IMG/VR virus record: IMGVR_UViG_3300045747_000102 | Coordinates: 1 to 57,928 of that record | DNA: 57,928 nt | Reading direction: 5' to 3' (one strand) | DNA from: a virus | In this document: one piece after another, positions 1 to 6,682 of the stretch | Position numbering within the stretch: the first letter of the stretch is position 1 | Layout: each line of letters begins with the position of its first letter | Notes under the pieces: model-generated | Database searches by the model: none | What the model was told of the DNA's origin: nothing | The model's input: the letters and a program-made list of their open reading frames with translations, nothing else | Translations under genes and position numbers: made by a program

Positions 1-459
1 CTTAACAACGTTCGCGTTATTTGGGGTGACGGTATTAACTCTGTGTCTCTTTCTAGCATCCTTCGTTGTGTGGTTGACGTGGCTGGGTGGTCTGCCGATA
101 ACATAGCATTTGGTATGGGTGGTGGACTGCTCCAACAACTTGATCGCGATACACTGAAGTTTGCTATGAAGTGCTCTGCGGTTGGTGTTCGAACTCGCAT
201 GCCAGGTAGTACCTGGGACACCTACATTAAGTGGCGCGATGTGTTCAAGGACCCAGCAACTGATCCTGGTAAGGCTTCGAAGAAGGGACGTGTATCACTT
301 TACACCTCTGGTGGTGAATATGAAACCTCTACAGTCCCATCACACAGATGGACGGATAAAGGTTTCCAATGGGTAAGTGCAATGGAAACATACTTTGAAG
401 ATGGTGAAGTGAAATTCACACAGACCTTTGACGAAGTTCGTGCAAATTCTAACAAATAG
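1..459 (+). CDS. nadV: Nicotinamide phosphoribosyltransferase, C-terminal part (5' end outside window)
   Basis: The frame is open from base 1, so the gene starts upstream and only about the last 150 residues are present. The stretch RVIWGDGIN, then WSADNIAFGMGGGLLQ, FAMKCS and later FKDPATDPGKASKKGR matches the C-terminal half of NAMPT/NadV, which joins nicotinamide and PRPP to make NMN for NAD salvage. A GTG at 43 could be called as a start, but the homology extends upstream of it, so it is internal. Phages such as KVP40 carry nadV, often beside a PRPP synthetase, which would lie to the left here if present. Family assignment is confident; the role in NAD recovery during infection is inferred. 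Confidence 0.9.
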   Translation, partial: LNNVRVIWGDGINSVSLSSILRCVVDVAGWSADNIAFGMGGGLLQQLDRDTLKFAMKCSAVGVRTRMPGSTWDTYIKWRDVFKDPATDPGKASKKGRVSLYTSGGEYETSTVPSHRWTDKGFQWVSAMETYFEDGEVKFTQTFDEVRANSNK

Positions 460-467
460 GAAATAAA

Positions 468-1001
468 ATGGCCACCGTGAAGATTCCCAAACAACTATAT
501 ATCGTCTCTAAGAATGTGATTGACAGAGAATGGTCCACGCCGGACTATAAAACTTGTACCGAGACTGCGCATAACTTTGGGTTTCTTCATCCCCATGAAC
601 CGACTCTGAAACCAGATGCAAAACGTAAGCAGACTCAGCATGACTGGGCATACTCTGGAGAACAATATCTCCGTGATGGCGTCTGGTGTGTAAAGGGTAG
701 TGATCGTGAATGGCGGCATGGCGATAATCAATGGAAGGTCACTTACTATGACAAGCCGATTGAACCTGAATATGCACCTCGTATCTGGGTGAATGAACCT
801 TTAACTGGTTTCAAGATCATTGATACTGTGAACCGTTACCGCGGTAATAAGCTATTCAAAGTACTTGATCCGCGTGGACTGGAGTTTGAAATAACAGTTG
901 CTTCACTCTTTGAAATCATTCAGATTGGTACAATTGAGAACGGTATCATTAAATCTGCCTGTGTTTGGAAAGCAAACAAGAACCTAGTAGTTGTGGAGTA
1001 A
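468..1001 (+). CDS. Hypothetical protein, 177 aa
   Basis: The gene starts 8 nt after the NAMPT stop with AGGAAAT in front of its ATG. I do not recognise a family. The protein is soluble-looking, rich in Trp, Tyr and charged residues in its first half, with a more hydrophobic beta-like second half. There is no signal peptide and no membrane segment. Position directly behind the NAD salvage gene suggests co-transcription and nothing more. Confidence 0.75.
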   Translation: MATVKIPKQLYIVSKNVIDREWSTPDYKTCTETAHNFGFLHPHEPTLKPDAKRKQTQHDWAYSGEQYLRDGVWCVKGSDREWRHGDNQWKVTYYDKPIEPEYAPRIWVNEPLTGFKIIDTVNRYRGNKLFKVLDPRGLEFEITVASLFEIIQIGTIENGIIKSACVWKANKNLVVVE

Positions 1002-1004
1002 ATT

Positions 1005-1205
1005 ATGTTTAAAGATAGACGTGTGTTGATGGAGCAGGAAATAGTTAATCACAAGATCAACTGTGGTCTTATGTATAAGAAAATTGTGATGGGCATGGCT
1101 GATGCTAATGACTCTAAAATCTATGAGTCCATGAAACTCAAGCTTATGGATATGAGCATTGAGCTTGGGATCGTTGACCAGATGATTGCTCAAGGTGCCG
1201 AATAA
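1005..1205 (+). CDS. Hypothetical protein, 66 aa
   Basis: A short Met-rich, probably helical protein that starts 3 nt after the previous stop and is co-transcribed with it. No family is recognised. It ends just before a strong promoter, so it is the last gene of its transcription unit. Confidence 0.65.
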   Translation: MFKDRRVLMEQEIVNHKINCGLMYKKIVMGMADANDSKIYESMKLKLMDMSIELGIVDQMIAQGAE

Positions 1206-1208
1206 GAT

Positions 1209-1237
1209 TTTACACAAATTGCTACATGTGATATAAT
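1209..1237 (+). promoter_or_regulatory. Early promoter P1
   Basis: TTTACA at 1209-1214 and TATAAT at 1232-1237 with a 17-nt spacer, the first of nine copies of this promoter type on the + strand. The predicted start (12 nt from the first T of the -10 box) is 1244, which is the A of the ATG of the next gene, so the transcript would be leaderless. Confidence 0.85.
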
Positions 1238-1243
1238 GTACCT

Positions 1244-2059
1244 ATGACAAAAATTGTAGTAGTTTCAGACTTGCACCTCGAGTTTCAGTCGCTCGAAATC
1301 AAAAATATCAACTCAGCGGATGTTCTCATCCTGTCGGGCGATATCGTAGTCGTCGATGACATCTCTGAGACCAATGTGGAGTCGGCTCATCGGTATATCT
1401 GCACACAAAAGTACAGGCAGTTCTTTGAGCAAGTAGCCTCAGAGTTCAAGCACGTAATCTATGTTGCAGGAAATCATGAGTTCTACCACGGCAAATGGGA
1501 AAAGTCTATTGTACAGCTTCGCGAGTTTCTAGTAGAGATTCCGAACGTACATTTCCTGGAACGAGAACATATCATCATTGATGACGTTCTTTACCTTGGT
1601 GGAACTCTGTGGACCGACATGAATAAATGTGATCCACTGACTCTGCATGCTACCCAGGATATGATGAACGACTTCCGAATCATCCGTAATGATGCTGTAG
1701 GATACCGCAAGCTCCGTCCCTCAGATACAGTGGTTCGTTTTCGGCATACTATGGGATATTTCAAGTTACTGCTTGAGATGCATCCAGATAAGAAAGCAGT
1801 CTTGGTCTGCCATCACGCGCCGCACCAGAGATCTATCCACGAGGACTATGTTAACGATTATCTGATGAACGGAGCCTATGCTTCTGACATCTCTGAGTTT
1901 ATCTTGGATCATCCACAGATCAAGCTGGTAACCCACGGCCACATGCACACCTCATCGTTCTATATGATCGGAGATACGCAGGTGGTATGTAATCCACGTG
2001 GTTATGCTCCAAACGACTTAAACGGCGATTTCGACCCATTTCTTATTGCCCAGATTTAA
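1244..2059 (+). CDS. Calcineurin-like metallophosphoesterase
   Basis: A 271-residue protein with the full metal-binding signature of the metallophosphoesterase superfamily: SDLHLE near residues 8-13, LSGDI near 30-34, GNHEF at 76-80, CHHAP in the second half and THGHMHT near the C-terminus. It should hydrolyse phosphomono- or phosphodiesters with two metal ions; the substrate cannot be told from sequence. There is no Shine-Dalgarno sequence, because the ATG coincides with the predicted transcription start of promoter P1. The gene forms a monocistronic unit, since promoter P2 follows immediately. Family is certain, substrate unknown. Confidence 0.9.
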   Translation: MTKIVVVSDLHLEFQSLEIKNINSADVLILSGDIVVVDDISETNVESAHRYICTQKYRQFFEQVASEFKHVIYVAGNHEFYHGKWEKSIVQLREFLVEIPNVHFLEREHIIIDDVLYLGGTLWTDMNKCDPLTLHATQDMMNDFRIIRNDAVGYRKLRPSDTVVRFRHTMGYFKLLLEMHPDKKAVLVCHHAPHQRSIHEDYVNDYLMNGAYASDISEFILDHPQIKLVTHGHMHTSSFYMIGDTQVVCNPRGYAPNDLNGDFDPFLIAQI

Positions 2060-2088
2060 TTTACACATATTCCTGTCTATGATATAAT
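2060..2088 (+). promoter_or_regulatory. Early promoter P2
   Basis: TTTACA at 2060-2065 and TATAAT at 2083-2088, spacer 17 nt. The TAA stop of the phosphoesterase gene lies within the conserved TAATTTACA at its left edge. The predicted start is 2095, again exactly at an ATG. Confidence 0.85.
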
Positions 2089-2094
2089 AATTCC

Positions 2095-2316
2095 ATGGAC
2101 AAACAAGGAAATGCAATGTTTACGGTTATTCGGGTGTATAGCAGAACAGAAGATGATTTTGTGGCCGTGGTGTCGGGTAGCTACATCAAGCGCACATACT
2201 TTCATGTGAGTGAGTTTGTGGTGGCAGATATCATGCAGACTGCTGGTGCTGATGTGGTCATTGGATCTTCATTGTCAAAGACACAGTTCAAACGTACCTA
2301 TAGGCGTTCGGTGTAA
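2095..2316 (+). CDS. Hypothetical protein, 73 aa
   Basis: First gene of the P2 transcript. The ATG at 2095 falls on the predicted transcription start (leaderless). A second in-frame ATG at 2116 (66 aa) is preceded by AAGGAAA and is an alternative start with a normal ribosome binding site. The protein is beta-rich with no recognised family. It opens a chain of closely coupled small genes running to 3934. Confidence 0.7.
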   Translation: MDKQGNAMFTVIRVYSRTEDDFVAVVSGSYIKRTYFHVSEFVVADIMQTAGADVVIGSSLSKTQFKRTYRRSV

Positions 2317-2317
2317 A

Positions 2318-2659
2318 ATGAAATTCCTACAAGAAATTACCGATTGGGACTTCAATCATCTGTATGTCACGGATGATGCCAAGAGTACAATGTATGCATA
2401 CATGAAGAATGGATCAACTGGTTTCTTTGTGTTCTCAAAACCAATCAAGTTCTCTACCTCTGGCCGCAAATTCCGTGAAGTGCCGAATACGTTTGGTTTT
2501 CATCTTGAAGAAGCTAAGGAACCTGGAGCTGTGGAAACTAAAGTACTCGGCTCGAAAGGTGAGCTGTATATTGTGACCGAACTGAAAGGAAATTACTCCA
2601 GTACATGTACTGGGTTCAAATTCCGATCCAAATGTAAACATATTGAAAGTGTAAAATGA
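2318..2659 (+). CDS. Hypothetical protein, 113 aa
   Basis: The frame is open further upstream, but the ATG at 2318, 1 nt after the previous stop, is the sensible start because anything earlier overlaps the preceding gene. The product begins MKFLQEITDWDF and is a small mixed alpha/beta protein rich in Phe, Lys and Gly. No family is recognised. It overlaps the next gene by 4 nt (ATGA). Confidence 0.7.
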   Translation: MKFLQEITDWDFNHLYVTDDAKSTMYAYMKNGSTGFFVFSKPIKFSTSGRKFREVPNTFGFHLEEAKEPGAVETKVLGSKGELYIVTELKGNYSSTCTGFKFRSKCKHIESVK

Positions 2660-2844
2660 TTGATAAAGAATCAGCAGAACGTTTGAAGGCATTTATCGTC
2701 GCCAACTTTATGGGTGTGGCAAATCATCGTACCGAAGGTGGATGTGATACCTGTGGTTATGGTGGTTCTGAATATTCAGAAGTGGACTTGGAAGGTGCAT
2801 TGTCACTAGTGGATGATTTCTTGGCATCCGAGGACAACAAATGA
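2656..2844 (+). CDS. Hypothetical protein, 62 aa, with a CxxC
   Basis: ATGA-coupled to both neighbours. The centre holds CDTCGYGG, a possible half zinc site, and the C-terminus is an acidic helix. No family is recognised. Confidence 0.65.
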   Translation: MIDKESAERLKAFIVANFMGVANHRTEGGCDTCGYGGSEYSEVDLEGALSLVDDFLASEDNK

Positions 2845-3071
2845 ACCGTGAACTATTAACCAAATTATACTCTGATGCAGTTGAGTACTGTGTTGCACAA
2901 CCTCCAAATGCAGATGGAACAAGCAAAGCATGGCTGTGGGAAGAGAAGTTTGCCGAGTTGATCGTGCTGCAGTGTGGTGTTGCACTAAATCACAACTATC
3001 CACCCGATGATCTTCTTCCAATTAACGAGGTGATGCATTGTCTTAAAGAACATTTTGGAGTTGAAGAATGA
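2841..3071 (+). CDS. Small phage protein, tandem paralog A, 76 aa
   Basis: The C-terminus LKEHFGVEE and the central FAELIVLQC resemble the product of the next gene (FTGLIVKEC, ending LKEYFGVKE), so the two are tandem paralogs. Proteins ending in KEHFGV are common among small early genes of large phages; no function is known to me. ATGA overlaps on both sides indicate translational coupling. Confidence 0.7.
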   Translation: MNRELLTKLYSDAVEYCVAQPPNADGTSKAWLWEEKFAELIVLQCGVALNHNYPPDDLLPINEVMHCLKEHFGVEE

Positions 3072-3271
3072 ACGACCTCATTTGGGATTTGTTTAAACAA
3101 TCCGGAATTGATATTGGTGAAGATCAAGAAGGCAATGTCGAAAAGTTCACCGGTCTGATTGTCAAGGAATGTGCTAATTTTGTTGAGAACACATTTGATG
3201 ACGACGGCGGGCACGCCTCTTGCAAAGATTACGCAGAGGGACTCAAAGAATATTTTGGAGTGAAAGAATGA
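3068..3271 (+). CDS. Small phage protein, tandem paralog B, 67 aa
   Basis: Paralog of the preceding gene, sharing the layout LIV-x2-C followed by an acidic loop and the ending LKEYFGVKE. It is acidic and soluble. Function unknown. Coupled by ATGA to the tiny gene that follows. Confidence 0.7.
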   Translation: MNDLIWDLFKQSGIDIGEDQEGNVEKFTGLIVKECANFVENTFDDDGGHASCKDYAEGLKEYFGVKE

Positions 3272-3345
3272 TGTGGTTATCTGTTGTACTGTTTGCCCTT
3301 GCTATTGTATGGGCATGTGAAGGATTTGATGGAGAATATAGATGA
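3268..3345 (+). CDS. Membrane micropeptide, 25 aa
   Basis: MMWLSVVLFALAIVWACEG forms a single hydrophobic helix followed by a short acidic tail. It overlaps the preceding gene by 4 nt (ATGA) and the following one by 4 nt, the same coupling used by all neighbours, which supports it as real despite its size. Possibly an inner-membrane peptide; function unknown. Confidence 0.55.
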   Translation: MMWLSVVLFALAIVWACEGFDGEYR

Positions 3346-3554
3346 AAATGCAAATAGAAGTTAGACATATCCAACTTGGACATAAATGGCACTCCGAAGT
3401 CGTCGAGGTTACTCAGGAAGAATTTGCCACGGCCACTGCTGTGATAAAAGAAAGTCTTGATAAGTTAACTTACCTTGAAATGGATGGTGATATTCTTCCA
3501 GGTGAATTCATTCGGAATCACTGTGTAATTTCTTTCCACTCTTGGGACGACTAA
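3342..3554 (+). CDS. Hypothetical protein, 70 aa
   Basis: Soluble, mixed alpha/beta, no recognised family. The coupled start overlaps the micropeptide stop by 4 nt, and the next gene follows after 1 nt. Confidence 0.65.
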   Translation: MKMQIEVRHIQLGHKWHSEVVEVTQEEFATATAVIKESLDKLTYLEMDGDILPGEFIRNHCVISFHSWDD

Positions 3555-3555
3555 T

Positions 3556-3738
3556 ATGTTTCAAACAATTTTTGTTTCATCGCTTATTGGTGCTCTCTTA
3601 TTTTTCTTGGCTGTTGTAGGTGATCTGAATAAATCGGTGAAATATGACAAAGCAATTGCTGCTTGTGAACTGAAACTTCCCCGTGATCAGCATTGTGAAA
3701 TTTCAGCTGTACCTGAGGTGAAGAAAAATGGCAACTGA
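3556..3738 (+). CDS. Small single-pass membrane protein, 60 aa
   Basis: The N-terminal stretch TIFVSSLIGALLFFLAVVG is one transmembrane helix. The remainder has two Cys residues about 15 apart and would be extracytoplasmic if the helix is an uncleaved signal anchor. It overlaps the next gene by 11 nt. Function unknown. Confidence 0.65.
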   Translation: MFQTIFVSSLIGALLFFLAVVGDLNKSVKYDKAIAACELKLPRDQHCEISAVPEVKKNGN

Positions 3739-3934
3739 TATGCTGAACCGAGAAATTCGGATCAATGATTACGTTGTTTCTTATAACAATCTATATGTTG
3801 TTCTGAACACCAACAAGACCAATGCCAAAATCAAGCTGGTGAATCCAAGTCCCACATCTCGATCACAGATGCGGTACGGCAAAGAAATGGTCATCGTCGA
3901 CCCAGATGCCGTGGTAGCTATACTCGGGCTTTAA
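3728..3934 (+). CDS. Hypothetical protein, 68 aa
   Basis: Last gene of the P2 transcript. Short beta-rich protein of the kind IRINDYVVSYNNLYVVL, suggestive of a small barrel, with no family recognised. Its TAA stop is part of promoter P3. Confidence 0.65.
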   Translation: MATDMLNREIRINDYVVSYNNLYVVLNTNKTNAKIKLVNPSPTSRSQMRYGKEMVIVDPDAVVAILGL

Positions 3935-3963
3935 TTTACACATATTCCTGGGTGTAGTATAAT
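3935..3963 (+). promoter_or_regulatory. Early promoter P3
   Basis: TTTACA at 3935-3940, TATAAT at 3958-3963, spacer 17 nt. A leader with AAAGGAA precedes the ATG at 3998. Confidence 0.85.
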
Positions 3964-3997
3964 AGACCCTACCAACCAAATCACAAAGGAATCTGAA

Positions 3998-4342
3998 ATG
4001 TCTAAAGCCCCACGCAACTCTTGGTCCATTCTCCCTGCAGGTGAATGTCTTTTTGACTCTCCGAAAGTCACATTGGATCAAGTGATGAATTTTTGGAATA
4101 AAGGTACTGTGGTTGTTTGCAAGAAAGCCAACGGCGGCATCGGTTTCATTGCTGGTGGTTCGGGTAATTATGCAAAGATTGGTGATTTCCATGAATGTCA
4201 TCACGATCAAACCTGGAGAAAGATGGGCGAATGGGAAATCATTGCACAAGTCAAGTATCAAACTGTGAATGGTGAGATCGTTATGGACGTTGAAGGTTCG
4301 ATCGACGGCATCAAGAAGGCTTCTCTCCACGTGTTCAAGTAA
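3998..4342 (+). CDS. Hypothetical protein, 114 aa
   Basis: The only gene between P3 and P4, with a good AAAGGAA site. The product contains GGIGFIAGGSGNYAKIGDFHE and a His-rich HECHHDQ, and looks like a compact soluble protein. No family is recognised. Monocistronic expression from a strong promoter suggests it is made in quantity early in infection (inference). Confidence 0.7.
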   Translation: MSKAPRNSWSILPAGECLFDSPKVTLDQVMNFWNKGTVVVCKKANGGIGFIAGGSGNYAKIGDFHECHHDQTWRKMGEWEIIAQVKYQTVNGEIVMDVEGSIDGIKKASLHVFK

Positions 4343-4371
4343 TTTACACATATTGCTTAGTGTAGTATAAT
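4343..4371 (+). promoter_or_regulatory. Early promoter P4
   Basis: TTTACA at 4343-4348, TATAAT at 4366-4371, spacer 17 nt. The leader AGACCCATACCGAAACACAA is repeated at P7 (from 14491), so promoter and leader behave as one cassette. Confidence 0.85.
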
Positions 4372-4400
4372 AGACCCATACCGAAACACAAAGGCACAAA

Positions 4401-4559
4401 ATGGAATACACAATCTTGAATTCTAATGAGTTTATCAAACTCATACAGATGGTTAATCATGCTATAGCAAAAGGCTGGGCACCCCAAGGTGGAGTTACCG
4501 TTGGTATGGATCAGGGTTACCAAGTGTACGCCCAGGCTATGATCAAGGAAGCAAAATGA
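4401..4559 (+). CDS. DUF1737-like small protein, 52 aa
   Basis: The pattern MEYTILNSNEFIKLIQMVN followed by AKGWAPQGGVTV resembles the DUF1737 domain, a short domain of about 50 residues with a conserved GWxPxGGVxV core. Function of the family is unknown. It is the first gene after P4, with AAAGG upstream, and is ATGA-coupled to the next gene. Confidence 0.7.
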   Translation: MEYTILNSNEFIKLIQMVNHAIAKGWAPQGGVTVGMDQGYQVYAQAMIKEAK

Positions 4560-4840
4560 GAGGCAAATATTCTCCCACTGTGTCTGCCGCATATCAGGCA
4601 GATCAAGAATGGTGGCACAAGTATTCCCGTGAAGCCGAAGAATGGACTCAGTATGATCCAGAAGGCTACGATTCTTACGGCTACGATGTGAATGACACAG
4701 ATCGTGCCGGAAACCAGGAACATGAGTATTACTACAACGATGCTCCAATCGATTCGAATGAAGACTACAACTGGGCATACTCCGAAGCCTATCAAGCTTG
4801 GGATTTTGACGGAACAAAACCTGTACTGAGAACTGTATGA
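4556..4840 (+). CDS. Acidic Tyr-rich hypothetical protein, 94 aa
   Basis: The protein is very rich in Tyr, Asp, Glu and Trp, with repeated YDSYGYD-like stretches, and looks largely disordered. Strong acidity could indicate a DNA-mimic type inhibitor, but nothing in the sequence proves this. Coupled by ATGA on both sides. Confidence 0.65.
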   Translation: MRGKYSPTVSAAYQADQEWWHKYSREAEEWTQYDPEGYDSYGYDVNDTDRAGNQEHEYYYNDAPIDSNEDYNWAYSEAYQAWDFDGTKPVLRTV

Positions 4841-5043
4841 TTTCTACTACTTACAATTGCATCACTCCGACGATTCGGATTATGTACACCAACGATCCGG
4901 TGGAAGATGCCAATGATGTTCAGGTGCAACGTTTCATAGCATTTGAATGGAAAATGGTCCGAGGATTTAATAGCTTGTCCGACGACTATGCTTATACAAA
5001 CGCGAAAGAATATGCTCGGAAACTTGCTGGAGAATCGAAATGA
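4837..5043 (+). CDS. Hypothetical protein, 68 aa
   Basis: Soluble, no recognised family, ATGA-coupled on both sides within the P4 transcript. Confidence 0.6.
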   Translation: MISTTYNCITPTIRIMYTNDPVEDANDVQVQRFIAFEWKMVRGFNSLSDDYAYTNAKEYARKLAGESK

Positions 5044-5255
5044 TTTACTTGTTAATCTCGGCTGTATGCCTATCACTGTATATCCTGATCAATTGGTGGG
5101 ATAAAGAGGATCTTACTCTTGGCATGTTTGGCATGCTTTTGATGGTCGCTGCAATACCGATAGTGAATCTATTTGTGCTGGCACTGCTTGTTGTTGCAAC
5201 ATTCCAAGATAACAGACCCGGAACGGTCATCACAATTTTGAAAGGCCGGAAATGA
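5040..5255 (+). CDS. Two-pass membrane protein, 71 aa
   Basis: Two hydrophobic helices, one at the N-terminus (LLISAVCLSLYILINWW) and one in the middle (GMLLMVAAIPIVNLFVLALL), separated by a charged turn WDKED. Small inner-membrane protein of unknown function, coupled to a second membrane gene that follows. Confidence 0.65.
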   Translation: MIYLLISAVCLSLYILINWWDKEDLTLGMFGMLLMVAAIPIVNLFVLALLVVATFQDNRPGTVITILKGRK

Positions 5256-5365
5256 AAACAACTTTATACACCGTTGCTGTGGTAGCATTCATGACTGTAA
5301 TGTTCCTGCCGGCACTATTTTGTATCGTCCGCGAGGAAGTAAAACATAAGCGAGGTCTCAAATGA
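5252..5365 (+). CDS. Single-pass membrane micropeptide, 37 aa
   Basis: One transmembrane helix (VAVVAFMTVMFLPALFCIV) followed by a basic tail. It overlaps the preceding and following genes by 4 nt each. Adjacent to another small membrane protein, so the two could act together; function unknown. Confidence 0.55.
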   Translation: MKTTLYTVAVVAFMTVMFLPALFCIVREEVKHKRGLK

Positions 5366-5649
5366 CAGTGGAACCAATGACCCTAGAAGAACGAATTCAA
5401 ATCCATCGAGACTGGGTGAAAGAATTGGGCATCGAATCTCTGATCAAGCAATATGCCGAGTATCAGGTTTTTATGTCTAAGCGGTGCAAGGAACTTCGTG
5501 CAAGAATTGAAGAATTGGAACAGAATATTCAAGCGCCTGAGCCTAAATACACCGTTGGGCATTGTGCCAATAACAGAGTACCCGGTGGATGTCAACTACA
5601 TAACTTGCAATGTGGCTACCCAGATTGTGATAGAAAGAAAATAGAATGA
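5362..5649 (+). CDS. Hypothetical protein with coiled coil and Cys-rich tail, 95 aa
   Basis: The first half is helical with a coiled-coil segment CKELRARIEELEQNIQ. The C-terminal 30 residues carry four Cys and two His (GHCANN, CQLHNLQCGYPDC), which could bind zinc. No family is recognised. ATGA-coupled on both sides. Confidence 0.65.
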   Translation: MTVEPMTLEERIQIHRDWVKELGIESLIKQYAEYQVFMSKRCKELRARIEELEQNIQAPEPKYTVGHCANNRVPGGCQLHNLQCGYPDCDRKKIE

Positions 5650-5792
5650 AACTTCGTAAAATGAAGCGGAAGTTCTTCCAACACAACGTTGAGATTATAA
5701 ATTACAAAGGCTCACTGATTCTGGCGATTCCTTACTTTGTATCAAAGAAGGTTTCTTTTAAACGATTTATTGAAATACTGAAAGTTGTATGA
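5646..5792 (+). CDS. Small basic protein, 48 aa
   Basis: Lys/Arg-rich (MKLRKMKRKF at the N-terminus) with a short hydrophobic centre LILAIPYFV. Possibly nucleic-acid or membrane associated. ATGA coupling with both neighbours supports it as real. Confidence 0.55.
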   Translation: MKLRKMKRKFFQHNVEIINYKGSLILAIPYFVSKKVSFKRFIEILKVV

Positions 5793-5959
5793 CAAATGTA
5801 ATCCCATTCCAACCCGAGAAGATTCAACCTCGTTTTTGTTCGTTCTGCAAGAAACCCGAAGCGGATTGCAAGTCATTAATTAAATCCGGTGTGTCAAATC
5901 ACTGTATCTGCAATGAATGTATTACTCGATCAAAGAAAATATTGGATGAACTAAAATGA
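5789..5959 (+). CDS. Stand-alone ClpX-type zinc-binding domain protein, 56 aa
   Basis: The pattern CSFCKK at residues 17-22, SLIKSG at 29-34 and CNEC at 41-44, followed by a helix ITRSKKILDEL, closely follows the N-terminal zinc domain of ClpX, where four Cys bind zinc and the domain dimerises and docks adaptors and substrates. Here the whole protein is that domain, with no AAA+ module. By analogy it could compete with or retarget host ClpXP through the adaptor site; that is inference. It is of special interest because this phage also encodes a tmRNA, whose tags are ClpXP substrates. It is ATGA-coupled to the next gene, which encodes an exported protein. Confidence 0.8.
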   Translation: MTNVIPFQPEKIQPRFCSFCKKPEADCKSLIKSGVSNHCICNECITRSKKILDELK

Positions 5960-6390
5960 AAAAACTTATCGTAGCTCTTGCCCTATTCACTTCCCTGGCT
6001 GTTTCGGCCGAATTGAAAGATTGGTCCGTACTCTCAGGCCCTCCTACAGTAAACAGTACACTAGCATATACGATTATACCTTCTACGGTTGAATCTGTGC
6101 AGACAAATACCGGTCCAGAAACTTGGATTGTAGTTGAAGTATTTCAAGTTGGTACTCCCACAGATATTGTACGGCGCAGAATTCGTACCACTGGTTGTAA
6201 TGTTGGTACAGGAAAAACTACCATGGCGAATATGGATGGTTCGTTCATTAAAGAAAATCCTGTATGGGACTGGGACAAAGGTGGAGACAAGATCTATGAT
6301 CAGATAGCAATTCAATCTTGTGTTGCAGAAATGGCCAAGAAGAAAGCACCAGAGATGAAGAAACAAAGCAACCAAGGACCAAATGTATGA
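5956..6390 (+). CDS. Exported protein with signal peptide, 144 aa
   Basis: A clear type I signal peptide, MKKLIVALALFTSLAVSA, is followed by a likely cleavage before ELKDW. The mature part is about 126 residues with two Cys that could form a disulphide and a Lys/Gln-rich tail. Periplasmic location is predicted. No family is recognised; superinfection exclusion or envelope-related roles are possible but unsupported. Confidence 0.75.
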   Translation: MKKLIVALALFTSLAVSAELKDWSVLSGPPTVNSTLAYTIIPSTVESVQTNTGPETWIVVEVFQVGTPTDIVRRRIRTTGCNVGTGKTTMANMDGSFIKENPVWDWDKGGDKIYDQIAIQSCVAEMAKKKAPEMKKQSNQGPNV

Positions 6391-6647
6391 CTGACTATTC
6401 AGCAACACCAGCAGATCAATTTGACTACTCAGAATTATCCATGAAGTCCGGAACTCATCTTCCCGGCAGCATTGATAATTCTCAAATTACCTTTTTGAAA
6501 CCACCAGAGCCTGTCGGTTCTTGGGTACTTTATCCAGGTTCGCCTTGGGGAACTGTGCAGTTCCAAATGTACAAACGACCTACAGATGAGCAAATCAAGA
6601 ACACAGAAGAACTGCTCGGCTGGGGTTGGGTAGAGGCGAAGAAATAA
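6387..6647 (+). CDS. Hypothetical protein, 86 aa
   Basis: The frame is open upstream, but the ATG at 6387 overlaps the preceding stop by 4 nt, as elsewhere in this operon. Trp- and Pro-rich, soluble. No family is recognised. The stop codon TAA is part of promoter P5. Confidence 0.65.
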   Translation: MTDYSATPADQFDYSELSMKSGTHLPGSIDNSQITFLKPPEPVGSWVLYPGSPWGTVQFQMYKRPTDEQIKNTEELLGWGWVEAKK

Positions 6648-6676
6648 TTTACATATATTCTATTACCTGATATAAT
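6648..6676 (+). promoter_or_regulatory. Early promoter P5
   Basis: TTTACA at 6648-6653, TATAAT at 6671-6676, spacer 17 nt. The predicted start at 6683 coincides with the ATG of the ligase gene. Confidence 0.8.
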
Positions 6677-6682
6677 CAATCT

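Noticed and set aside
3863-4817. Long minus-strand open frames (193 and 157 codons) across the P3-P4 region
   Set aside because: They run against a densely coupled + strand operon, cover two strong promoters, and have Cys/His-rich unlikely sequences.
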